Of a stretch of DNA of 64,000 nt, positions 35,650 to 45,225 are shown one piece after another (within the stretch, counting starts at the first letter, position 1; the number at the start of each line of letters is the position of its first letter). The stretch spans positions 94,283,779 to 94,347,778 of the forward strand of contig OY726566.1 in assembly GCA_963383645.1 (NCBI GenBank), written 5' to 3'. A program made the position numbers and the translations under genes. Under the pieces are notes generated by a model, which saw only the letters and a program-made list of their open reading frames with translations, ran no database searches and was not told the origin of the DNA. The DNA comes from Muscardinus avellanarius. Lineage: Eukaryota; Chordata; Mammalia; Rodentia; Gliridae.

Positions 35650-36513
35650 GATTTCAGAAGTTTGTGCCTTCTTTGGGTTCTTCCCTGGGTCACTACAACT
35701 TCACTTAGGGTGCTCTGGATCTCGAGTTTGTTGTAATCTCAGCCACCACTACTCCTTTACTGGCATGTATCATAAAGTTTCAGACCCAGGGAGTTAATCG
35801 AGGCTGCGCGAAACCATGGGGGTGCTGGGCTGGGCATTTTCCCACAGGGAGCGGCAACTAGGGTTTGGTATCTCTGCCACCGCTACTCCTTCACTGGGTG
35901 GGACTGTAAAATCTCAGACCCAGGTAGATTATCAATGCTGCGCAATTCCCTGGAGGTGCAGTGCTGGGATTTCTCCTTTAGGAGCCACAATTTCACTTAC
36001 GGGTATTGTGCACACTGATCTGAAACTGTTGCGAAGATTGCGAACCCGTTGCCGCTGCTGGCATTATGGCACCATTGCCACGCCCTTGGCCGTGAGGCTG
36101 GCGTATTTCTTTTCTGGTTTTGAGCTTTGTTCTTAGTCCCTGGAAGGTGTGATGAGCTTGGCGACTAGGAGTTTTGGATGTTCTTTGTACTGAAAGAACT
36201 GCTGAATTATACCCGAATGATCTGAAGCTGCTCACTTTAGCTCCTTGTTTACCTTTTCTCTCTGGAGCCTGGTGCTGTGAGGCAAGATGGCGCCAGTGTG
36301 GCTCTGCTGCCTCAATGAGGGCTGGTTTCTTTTCTGGTCTTTGGTTGTTCTTCTAGTCTTCTTTTTCTCTGTTCCTTGTGTTTACATTTTTTATTTCTCT
36401 TCTGATAGTGTTTTTCAGCTATGAAAAGCGCTGATTTTGTGGCAATAGAGATCGAGTGTTAACAGGACTCGTAAACGCTGCTTTTCTCAGTCGCCATTTT
36501 CCTGGAAGTCCCC
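35650..36513 (-). promoter_or_regulatory. L1 5'UTR (copy B)
   Basis: Antisense, moderately GC-rich block with 'cgccattttcctggaagtc' at the outer end, the reverse complement of the L1 5' terminus. It is more diverged than the copy A 5'UTR and has lost many CpGs. Confidence 0.7.
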
Positions 36514-36545
36514 TCGATAAATTGTTTTTAAAAAATTCTTCATGA

Positions 36546-36729
36546 GCCGGGCGTGGTGGCGCACGCTTGTAATCCCCGCGCTTGGGAGGCAGAGACAGGA
36601 GGATCGCGCAGGTTCGAAGCCAGCCACGCACGCTGGCTTAGGAGACCCTGTTTCCAAATATAAAATGTAAAAAGAGGTCTGGGAGTGTAGCCCGGAGGTA
36701 GAAGGGCTTCCAGGAACCCCAGTACCACC

Positions 36730-36752
<23 letters not shown>
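36546..36752 (+). mobile_element. young B1-dID SINE with intact duplication
   Basis: Nearly intact, CpG-rich dimer with an A tail of about 28 and an exact 16-bp target-site duplication, aaaaaattcttcatga, at 36530-36545 and 36753-36768. Confidence 0.95.
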
Positions 36753-36760
<8 letters not shown>

Positions 36761-36769
36761 CTTCATGAA

Positions 36770-37500
36770 TCCAAAATTGTAAAGCTAATAACTAAGTCAT
36801 AAGGGCTGAGGTCAGAGTATCAGCTTTATTCCTGATAAGGCTGTTGGACAATATGGCTCAGGGATGAGGCAGAAATGAGCTACAAAAACAAAGTGAAATA
36901 ATGCCATCCTCAGACCTAGCTAGACTCTCTTCTCTTCACACGCAGCACAGGTCAGGAGGTCTCAACTGCACGGCCAGGAGCTTCACTGCAGACATCACTC
37001 ACCACTTGCACATTTTCTCCAAAGCAAGCAGGAGCAGATGCCAAAGGAGTGACGGGGCAAGATATATTTCAAAGCTTTTTCCCAAACTCTTAATTAGATA
37101 TATTGCTCCTACTCTCCTAAACATAAGGAAGGGAACATAAAGAGCCCAGTTATGGTACACTAATAAGTTTTTTTTTCCCATAAGGGAAAAAAGTAAAGCA
37201 TTAGGACTAAGTTTTCCTGTAATCTTGTAACTATGTGGACCAGTAGTTTTGCTTTTCTTTCTTAGATTATTTTATTTTTAGAAGATTTTATGCTATGGAT
37301 CCCATAAAATTTTTTTTTTTTTTTACAGAACTATATCTCCTAATTCCTCTTGAGTCAATTTTGGTAAATTATATAGTTTCTACCTGTTTTTATTTCATCA
37401 ATCGTATAGGCATAGAAAACAGCCTCCACACTCCCCCTCTGAAAGCAAGGTGGCATTCTGGGTCTTGGGACATCTTCTCTTCTGCCTTTCATTTCACCTA
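36770..37500. other. intergenic sequence, nothing recognised
   Basis: No repeat family recognised. A T-run lies at about 37308-37324. Confidence 0.4.
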
Positions 37501-37505
37501 CTAGA

Positions 37506-38300
37506 ATGGCTACTTCAGTACCTACACCAGTGGCAAGCTATGGCTTAGCCTCGCAGAAAAGAAGAAAGCCTACAATGATAGCAAAGACCAAAGAAGTGGG
37601 AGCTCCCAACCCATGGGACCTCTCTTCCAAGACTTGGAACTTTTTTTGTTTTCTCTTTTTTTTTGTAGTACTGAGACTTGAGCCCAAGAGCATTCTATCT
37701 CTGAGCTATGCCTCCATCCCTATTTTATTCCTTATTTTGAAACAGGGTCTCACTAAGTTACAGAGGGCCTCAGAAGTTGCTGAGGCTGGCTTTGAATCTG
37801 CGATCCTCCTATCTCAGCCTCCCAAGTACTGGGATTATAATTGTGCACTGCCATGCTCAGCCTTTGGAGCAGATTCTGAGAACAAAGGCAGGGCTAGATT
37901 CTGAGAGCTTCAGCTTCTACTTCACAAGAGGAAAAGGAACTAGGAGGAAGACAGCAAAGACCAGCAGCAGTTCTTGTCTATCAGTCAAAAACAAAAACAA
38001 AAACAAAAAATATAGAAAAACAGAGGATGGGAAAAATAAACACAAGAAAGTCCAAGTAATACTGTCTCTTAGTTTTGAACTATAAGCTGGTAATGAAGAT
38101 GCGGAGAGAACTAAGAAAAAAGAAAAGAATCTCCCATGGGTCAAGGAATCCAAGAAAAAGAAATCTGAGAGTAAAAAAGATAACTATTCAAACTATAAGG
38201 ATTCCCAAAACGTCTGTGGAGAATCCCTGGAAGAACAAAGCCTGAATCCCCTCGGGTACCTTAGAACAACAGCCATGTCTGTTACCTGGTAAAGGAATGG
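37506..38300 (+). pseudogene. possible decayed retrocopy, gene unknown
   Basis: An ATG in good context (A at -3, G at +4) opens a frame starting MATSVPTPVASYGLASQKRR, which continues 47 codons to a SINE at 37663-37862. Beyond the SINE the sequence is rich in Lys/Glu/Ser codons (for example ...NLPWVKESKKKKSESKK... near 38130) but needs frame changes and has stops. I do not recognise the protein. No introns and no clear poly-A are seen, so the call is speculative. Confidence 0.25.
37663..37862 (-). mobile_element. B1-dID SINE, antisense
   Basis: ID half ('gacttgagcccaagagc', 'tatgcctccatccc') followed by B1 half ending 'gtgcactgccatgctcagcc'. Confidence 0.9.
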
Positions 38301-39011
38301 CTGTCACTAAATATGTGAATGCTGGGAAACTCATCCCACAAAGAAGTAAAACAAACATATACATCCCATCATGTAGTCAGTCAAGCTGTGCTGAGTGCTG
38401 GGGCTGCCTGGAGGCTGTGACTGTGCAGCAAGGGCAGGATACACAGGGCTGAGCAAAGAGCGCCTAGGTCCTCTAAACAAAAGACTAGAGACAGAGCAAA
38501 GCCCGGCCAAAGAGGAGGACAGAAGAGGACTCTGCCGGCCAGGAGACATTTCAACAACAGTGGCAACAGAAAAGTTGGACACACACACACACACAGTCTG
38601 AAAAGGACTTTTCTGCTACTGTGTCTCCCATTTGATGTAAAAAACAAAACAAAACACTACTTGATATAACTTCAGCAAGTTCTTTGTATCATGTTCGATG
38701 GACACAGTAACTTTCCATTTCAAAATTCAAAATAATGAATAAAAGTCTACCTGGGAATGTGTCTATTCAATGAGAAACTTCAATCTCAGGCATGGGATGG
38801 TACTATTAGCTCTACACATTGCCCCAACCTCCTCCCCACCAATGAACTCCTGGGCAATTATCACTCCTTTAGTAAATGTGGTATGAATGGAATTGGCAAA
38901 AACACACAGAAGACCACTGTTACTGAAAATGAAAATTTTGCTGAACAGTGATTCTACAATTTAAGCACTGACTTATATACTCCACTATGTAGTCCACCCC
39001 CAAATTATATT
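38301..39011. other. intergenic sequence with a short (AC)n
   Basis: Contains a CA dinucleotide run at 38580-38595. Overlapping frames on both strands (38331-38647) look like chance. Confidence 0.4.
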
Positions 39012-39213
39012 TTGAATCTAACTTCTATTACTCCATCACATCTCACCCAAAAACAAAGAAGTATCCACAGATCTGTCTTTGAATCTAATCACTATTACTC
39101 CACCACATCTCACCCAAAAAATGAAGTAATCCGCAGACCTATCTTGAATCTAACCCCTATTACTCCACCACATCTCCCCCCAAAAAACAGTGAAGCAATC
39201 TACTGATCTGTCT
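39012..39213 (+). repeat. minisatellite, three ~67-bp units
   Basis: Units at 39012-39078, 39079-39143 and 39144-39213, each starting 'ttgaatctaa' and containing 'tattactcca(t/c)cacatctc'. The units differ by about 10-15% and by small indels. Confidence 0.93.
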
Positions 39214-39376
39214 AAATATGAGAGAATGTTAAAATATGGTAAAACTGGGTTTTAGAGATTATTCTCTAGTAACCTAGTTTGTTTGAAATATCATGTGATT
39301 AAAAAAAAATCTAAAAACCCACAAAGAATGATTGAGGGTTACTTCAACGAGGAGGGATAAGGAACACACAGGCAGA

Positions 39377-39500
39377 GCAGGGTGTAGTGATGCACACCTG
39401 TAATCCCAGTAGTTGGGATGCTGAGACACAAGCATCACAGGTTCGAGGACAGCCTCAGCAACTAGTGAAACTCTCATCAACCTAAAAAGAAAAAAGAAAG
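39377..39500 (+). mobile_element. B1 half of SINE
   Basis: 'agcagggtgtagtgatgcac' to 'ctctcatcaacctaaaaaga'. The ID half is missing. Confidence 0.82.
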
Positions 39501-39784
39501 AAACACACAGGCAGAAAGAATAGCAAGTACCAGTGCATGGAGAGATGCCACTGCACGTAGAGGTGGGATGCATAGTAAAGGTGACTGGCAGGGAAAGGAA
39601 GAAGGCAGATGTAATTAAAAGTAATTAGTGGGAGTTACAGAGTCAAGTGCTAGTGAAAGGAAGGCGAGGGAAGAAGCTTCCATGGCTCCCACCCCATTTA
39701 ATGACATTAAACAGAGACATCTGGTGGACAGCACATATAATTAAGCACTCATTAAACATCCCTGGGTGGGAAGAGAACAACCAT

Positions 39785-39985
39785 GGGCTAAGCACCCAAT
39801 ATGTAGCAAGCACTTGACATACATGACCTCATTTTAATCCTCCCAACAACTCAAGCTGGGTATCATCATCCCTATTTTACATGGGGACCCTGAAGATTAC
39901 AGAGGTTAACTAATTTGCTCACACAGCTAGTATATTGCAGAGCCAATTACGGAATCTGTACGTGTCTGATTCTATAATGCCAATG
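39785..39985 (-). mobile_element. MIR SINE, antisense
   Basis: 'agcaagcacttgacatac', 'ctcattttaatcctcccaacaac', 'atccctattttacatggg', 'ggttaactaatttgctcacac', 'agctag': the full order of reverse-complement MIR. Confidence 0.85.
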
Positions 39986-40004
39986 ATCTTTAAAAGGTTT
40001 TTCT

Positions 40005-40330
40005 TAGATGTAATTTATATACCATAAAATTATGCATTTTAAAATATACAAGTTTATGAGTTTTAACAAATTTAACACAACTGGGTTAAAGTTAGCACCA
40101 TCCAATTGTAAACTACTTCCATCAACCTATATAGTTGCTTTTTGCACATTTGCAGTTAATCTCTGCTCCCACCTCTGGCTCCAGGTAAATGGGTGTTTTC
40201 TGTCTCTATAATTTTCCCTTTTCTGTTAGTGTCATTTATGGAATTATACAATATATGGTCTCCAAAGCTTTCATGTCATTGTCCTCTTGAGAGATGCAAG
40301 TAGTGAGAATTATGCTGTATTTCTTTTCAT
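40005..40330 (-). mobile_element. old L1 3' region, antisense
   Basis: 'gatgtaatttatataccataaaatt', 'ttagcaccatccaattg' and 'tggaattatacaatatatgg' follow an antisense L1M 3' region. The 30-bp stretch 40238-40267 recurs exactly at 40334-40363. Confidence 0.6.
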
Positions 40331-40366
40331 ATAATGGAATTATACAATATATGGTCTCCAAAGTTT

Positions 40367-40367
<1 letters not shown>

Positions 40368-40440
<73 letters not shown>
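40368..40440 (+). repeat. (GT)n(GA)n(GACA)n compound microsatellite
   Basis: Three adjoining perfect repeats: GT (40368-40381), GA (40382-40415) and GACA (40416-40440), ending at the tail of an antisense SINE. Confidence 0.95.
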
Positions 40441-40443
40441 TGA

Positions 40444-40610
40444 CTGGGGATTGAACTGGGGATATTTTATCGCTGGGCTACAACCCCAGCCCTTTTTAAT
40501 TTTAAAGTAGGGTCTTGCTATGTTGCTGAGACTGCCCTCAAACCTGTAATCTTCCTGTTTAAGTCCCCCGACTACTGGAATTGTAGGCATGCACCACTGG
40601 GCCCAGCTTC
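40444..40610 (-). mobile_element. B1-dID SINE, antisense
   Basis: 'gattgaactggggatatt' (ID) to 'caccactgggcccagctt' (B1 start). Confidence 0.88.
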
Positions 40611-42050
40611 CAAACCTCTTTTATGTCAGTGTTATCAAAAGAAGAAACTAGTAATAAGTATAATGCTATATATCCTTTCAAGGGTACTCAGAAATTCAGC
40701 CCACTGTTTTAAAAATCAAAGGCGATGCTTCTTTCACATTCACAATTTTTATGGTGCATCTCTTCAGTAAAGGAAATATATTGTTTTCAAGAGTTCTATA
40801 ATGGAGTTTTTATAAAGTCATGGTTTTAGCTCCATTAAACCTTTAGCAAATACAAATGTTTGACAGATAATAAACTGAAATTAAATATTTCCTTTTGGTT
40901 CAATGATAGAAAATTCTGAGTAATTGATTAGAGACTATTGGGGGTTCTTCCTAAGAACTAAGCCATAGTGACTTATTGATGGTAGGCACTCAAAATGCTA
41001 GTTCATTTTTCCTCAAAATTCTTAACATAAGTTCTTAAACATTAGGAGGCATTCATTGAATAGCTGATTGCTTACTGATGTGCTGGTGGAGATCAGATCC
41101 TGCGCATTTCTGAAGGTCTTTCTTTTTTTTAATCTTTCTTCCTTTTTCCTCCTTCTTCCTCTCCCACTTTTAGAGAAGGTAGAGATGCAACAGAGTATAA
41201 AGAAATAGATGAATTTAAAAAGAGATATATGTATTTTCCATGTATATGGAAAACATTTCCATAATATTTTGTTTGAGGTTGGTCTCTTGTTTTGACTAAT
41301 ACAGTTGGGTTTGGAGCTGAGAACATTGGTCCCTGCCTATTAGCACTAAAAACATTTCTCTACATTAGAAAAATTCTAGCAAGGTATAGATGCCTGGCCC
41401 TTATACACAGGTTTAGTGTTTCAACAGGAAAGACATGGGCATTGTGGCTCCTGGTTCCCACTATCAGAGTGCCCATGGACCACAACTGTCTAAATCTCAG
41501 CACATCCTCTTCCTTGGAACCATCATGCTTTAGAGCTTTTGCCATTATTCCCTTTATAAACCATGACTAGTATACAAGAAATCACGTATGAGAGTAACTT
41601 TTTGTCCTGCTAATTTACATGTTCTGGTGGCCAACAGATTTATCGATTTCTTTTATCTGATACCTCACAGAGCGACAATGTCAGAGACTAGTTAGGACAC
41701 TCACCTGGCATGAAGAGACTCAAACTCAGCTGTCAGTACTGATGATACAAGATTGGTAGTAAATTACTTTCTATCATTATTCTTTACTTAAGGTAACTTA
41801 AGTAAAGCTAGCTCCTAAAGTATGTAAGGATTCTGTGAATTCTGTAAGGATTCAGATGCAAACAAAGATCTTTGTCTCCCTTATGTCTGATCCACAGACC
41901 TATGGGTAACAGTTTTTCTGAACACAAAAGGGTACCTAGAAGTAGTAGCTTCTCAAAGTCAGCAGAGAACATTCTGTTTAAGAGTGTGCTACTTGGGGCT
42001 GCAGGTAACCTCCAAACTGCTTATACACAGAGAAAAAGTATTTTACATTA
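40611..42050. other. intergenic sequence, nothing recognised
   Basis: AT-rich. A 92-codon frame (41292-41570) has no domain or splice context. No repeat family recognised. Confidence 0.45.
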
Positions 42051-42065
42051 AAAGTGCTCAGTTTA

Positions 42066-42405
42066 AGTTAGGCATGGTGGTACATGCTTGTAATCCCAGT
42101 ACGTGGGAGGCTGAGATAGGAAGAACACAGGTTCGCAGCCAACCTCAGCTACTTAGTGAGGTACTCCGCAACTTAGTGAGACCCTGTTTCAAAAATAAAG
42201 CCAGGTGTGGTGAGGCTTGTAATCTCAGCATTTGGGAGGCTGAGACAGGAGGACTGTGGTTCGAGGACAGCCTCAGCTACTTAGTGAGGCCCTTTGCAAC
42301 TCAGTGAGACTCCGTTTCAAAATAAAGAATAAAAAAAGGGCTGGGGGTGGGGATGTAGCTTGGAGGTAGAATGCCCCTGGGTTCCATTCCTAGTACAACA
42401 ACAAC

Positions 42406-42439
<34 letters not shown>

Positions 42440-42483
42440 GAAAATATGGATGCCCCTGGGTTCAATCCCCAGTACTTAAAAAA
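42066..42483 (+). mobile_element. B1-dID SINE split by another B1-dID
   Basis: The outer B1 half (42066-42202) and the remaining ID end (42440-42483, 'gatgcccctgggttcaatcc') flank an inner complete dimer. The outer element is bounded by tgctcagttta at 42055-42065 and 42484-42494. Confidence 0.85.
42203..42439 (+). mobile_element. nested B1-dID SINE with (AAT)n tail
   Basis: 'gccaggtgtggtgaggcttg' to 'cattcctagtaca', followed by an AAT repeat (42403-42438), lying within the outer SINE. Confidence 0.88.
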
Positions 42484-42494
42484 TGCTCAGTTTA

Positions 42495-42673
42495 CGATCT
42501 TGATTAATGAGGGTCTACACCTGAACATGTGTAAAATTATGAATAAGACATGGTTAACCTGGACAACCATTGGTGGGAGGGGGGGAAGAGAAAACGGGGG
42601 CGGGGGGGGAGAGGGCACCAAATATAGTGTAAATGTATACTATTTATGTTCAATAAAAAATTGTTAAAAAAAA
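42495..42673 (+). mobile_element. retroposed insert, probably an L1 3' tail
   Basis: About 180 bp with a G-rich tract (42574-42612), AATAAA (about 42652) and a terminal A run. It is bounded on both sides by tgctcagttta (42484-42494 and 42674-42684). The structure fits a 5'-truncated L1 3'UTR; the family is uncertain. Confidence 0.65.
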
Positions 42674-42682
42674 TGCTCAGTT

Positions 42683-42870
42683 TAGCTGGGCATGGTGGCA
42701 CACACTTGTAATCCCAGTCCTTGAGAGGCTGAGATAGGAAGATTGCAGGTTCATGGCAACTCAGGGAGATCATCAACTTAGCGAGACCGCAATTCAAAAT
42801 AAAATAAAAAGGGGTGGGGGCATATCTTGGAGCTAGAATGTCCCTGGGTTTAGTATTAAAAAAAAAAAAA
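42683..42870 (+). mobile_element. B1-dID SINE
   Basis: Complete dimer: 'agctgggcatggtggcac' to 'ggtttagtatt' plus A tail. It abuts the third copy of tgctcagttta. Confidence 0.88.
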
Positions 42871-42875
42871 GAAAA

Positions 42876-42993
42876 AGAAGGATTGCAGGTTTGAGATCAG
42901 TCTCAGCCTTATCAACTAACCAAGACCCTGTTTCAAAAAGGGCTGGGGCTGTAGCCCAGAGGTAGAATGCTTCTGGCCTCGATTCCTAGTACC

Positions 42994-43024
<31 letters not shown>

Positions 43025-43057
43025 AAAAGAAAAAGAAAAAAAGAAAAGAAAAAAAAA
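42876..43057 (+). mobile_element. 5'-truncated B1-dID SINE, long A/G tail
   Basis: Starts inside the B1 half ('ggattgcaggtttgagatc') and ends 'attcctagtacc', followed by about 60 bp of A with scattered G. Confidence 0.85.
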
Positions 43058-43429
43058 CTTAGGATGATTTAATCATTCCATAGTCTCTTCTGTTCTTTGT
43101 CGTGATTTTTTAATGTTAAGCATTTTAGATTTCTTTGAAATGTTTTCCCCTCTGTATTTTTCAAACTTAGGCTTCCTGCTATCTCAACTGACTAGCACCT
43201 TGTGGCCCAGCACTTGTTTAGACTAAGTAATCACATGCCTTTACCTCACTGGGGACTAGGAAACCTTATCTGCTCAGCCCAGCCTTTCCTTGCTCTAGAA
43301 CCACCTCCCATTTGCATGCTGTATCTGTCTTTCCCTTGAGGAAGACAAGAGAAAATCAACATGGCTAATTTTTATTCTATATATGAGAAATTATATTAGG
43401 TCCTTAATCTATCATTGGGATTTTTATAG

Positions 43430-43660
43430 CTAACATTTACTGAGTTCTTTCTATGTACTCACTTGTTTAAATAATATAACAACTTTGTAAGGCGGCTACC
43501 ATTATTATGCCCATTATACAATTAAAAAAAGAAGGCAAGGGTGTTAAACAAGTCACCTAAGATCACAGAGTTAATAGATTAGTATATAGTACTACTCTGA
43601 GTAGTAGGACTGAAACCCAGGCTGACTGGCTCCAAAGCTCACATCCCTACCCACAGCACT
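43430..43660 (-). mobile_element. MIR SINE, antisense
   Basis: 'aacatttactgagttctttctatg', 'attattatgcccattatac', 'caagtcacctaagatcacag', 'gaaacccaggctgactggctcc': reverse-complement MIR order. Confidence 0.85.
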
Positions 43661-43814
43661 GCTATACGTCTTTGAACCCTCAGGTCCTACTGACTCCCTG
43701 GTAGTAAAAAATCTGCATTTGAGATTCACTGAGAGAAAGTTTACTTCTGATTCTGAGTTTCAGCTTCTTTTGTAGTCAAGTGATTGGGCCAGTTTGGGCA
43801 ATAACTGTTCTCAA

Positions 43815-44228
43815 CTATAAAATAAGAGGGTTGAATGGGTGGAACTGGAGGACATCAGGTTAAGTGAAATAAGCCAGGCCCAGAAAGACAAATAGCACAA
43901 ATTCTCATGTAGATGTGCAAGCTAAAAAAGTTGATTTCATAGAAGAAAAGAGTAGAATAGTGGTCACTAGAGGCTAGGAAGGAAGTGGGGTGGGTGGAGA
44001 GGGATTGGTTATCAGGTACCAAAATATAATTAGATAGATGGAATAAATTCTAATGTTCTATAGCGCAGTGGGGTGTCTACAGTTTACAACTTATTATAAA
44101 TTTTATAAAGAACTAAAATAGAGGAGTCTAAAAGTTCCCAGTACAAAAATGATAAATGTTTATGGAGGTTAAAATGCCAATAACCTTAATTTTTTCATTA
44201 CAACTGGATTAAATCATCACATTGTACT

Positions 44229-44271
<43 letters not shown>

Positions 44272-44278
44272 CATTGTT
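43815..44278 (+). mobile_element. L1 3' end
   Basis: 'gggtggaactggaggacatc', 'aagtgaaataagccaggcc', 'agtagaatagtggtcactag', 'ggctaggaaggaagtgggg', then the AT-rich end. Strong match to the 3'UTR of mid-age L1 subfamilies. Confidence 0.82.
44231..44269 (+). repeat. (AT)n microsatellite
   Basis: About 39 bp of perfect AT at the 3' end of the L1 fragment. Confidence 0.95.
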
Positions 44279-44459
44279 AATTTTAAAAAATTGAAAAACC
44301 AATTGAATTATATGAATTCTGCTTCTTTCAGAGCTAACATTCTGAGTTTACAAATAACATTTAACATAATTTCTTATAAGTTTATATATACATCTTATTC
44401 CACCTGAACAAACTTTTAGGGTCTGAGTAAATAAAAAGTTTTTTAAAAAAACATGCGCA

Positions 44460-44593
44460 TGCCAGGCATTGTGGCCCATGCCTGTGCATCAATCTAATGA
44501 GACATTGCTTTAAATAAGAAACAAAATCAGCTGGGCTTGTAGCAGAAAAGTAGAATGCCTCTGGGTTCAATCCCCACATCAAAAAAAAAAAAA
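44460..44593 (+). mobile_element. B1-dID SINE, internally deleted
   Basis: B1 start 'catgccaggcattgtggcc' and ID end 'gggttcaatccccacatc' remain. About 70 bp of the middle is missing. Confidence 0.8.
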
Positions 44594-44610
44594 TACGTGC
44601 TTATTTGTGT

Positions 44611-44612
<2 letters not shown>

Positions 44613-44646
<34 letters not shown>
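44613..44646 (+). repeat. (GT)n microsatellite
   Basis: About 34 bp of GT. Confidence 0.95.
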
Positions 44647-44648
<2 letters not shown>

Positions 44649-44654
44649 ACATCT

Positions 44655-45225
44655 TTCCTTGATGCATTCATTAACATGTATTAATTCAGTACTTGATATC
44701 TGACAGTATGGGATAAATCAAAGCAACAGGGCCCATGTATTTAGAGAACTTACAGATCAGCAAAGAGACAGATTGTGTACAATGTTAGTACCTATGTGTA
44801 AAATTCATGAAAGAAGAGGAGCTTGGTATTTGAGGACATGTAATTAACCTAAGAGATAAGAGCTAGGCAGGATCAAGTCTTCCTGGAAAAATAATCACTC
44901 ATTTCCACTCGACTAACACCAAAGTTGAGTGGCTTTCTTGACCAAGGGGAACAATGAGAAAGGGGAAATACATGCCAAAGGGCCTAATGACCTAATGACC
45001 TTGGGGAGGAGAAAGGTCAATTTGAGGAGCAATGGAAAGCCACTGTTCTAATATAGGGGAGGGTGGGGGAGGGGCTACTTGTGACACCATCACAAAGGTG
45101 AATTCCACCAACATCACCCTGGCAGCCTAAGAGAGAAAAAGTGGATTCAGGGAGATCTGTTAGGAGACTGCTGAGAAGTCGCAGGCAAGAGGTGAAGACG
45201 GCTTAAGCTAGAGTGTTGGGAATGT
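44655..45225 (-). mobile_element. L2 LINE fragment, antisense
   Basis: 'cattcattaacatgtatt', 'agagaacttacagatcagc', 'gagcaatggaaagccactg', 'cagggagatctgttaggagactgctg' and 'ggcaagaggtgaagacggctt' occur in the order of an antisense L2 3' half. Confidence 0.6.

Larger units (their letters stand above)
33457..36513 (-). mobile_element. rearranged L1, copy B
   Basis: Reading the minus strand: an apparently full L1 5' end (starts 'ggggacttcc' at 36513), 5'UTR, broken ORF1, about the first 240 bp of ORF2, then about 1 kb of older L1M ORF2 sequence in the opposite orientation (33457-34494). It has the same order and outer ends as copy A at 10782-13220. It differs by about 345 bp spanning the internal joint, which copy A lacks, and by a SINE insertion at 33528-33730. 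Confidence 0.8.

Noticed and set aside
39012..39213. Regular repeats considered as a CRISPR-like array
   Set aside because: The units are contiguous head-to-tail without unique spacers, in a mammalian genome; it is a minisatellite.
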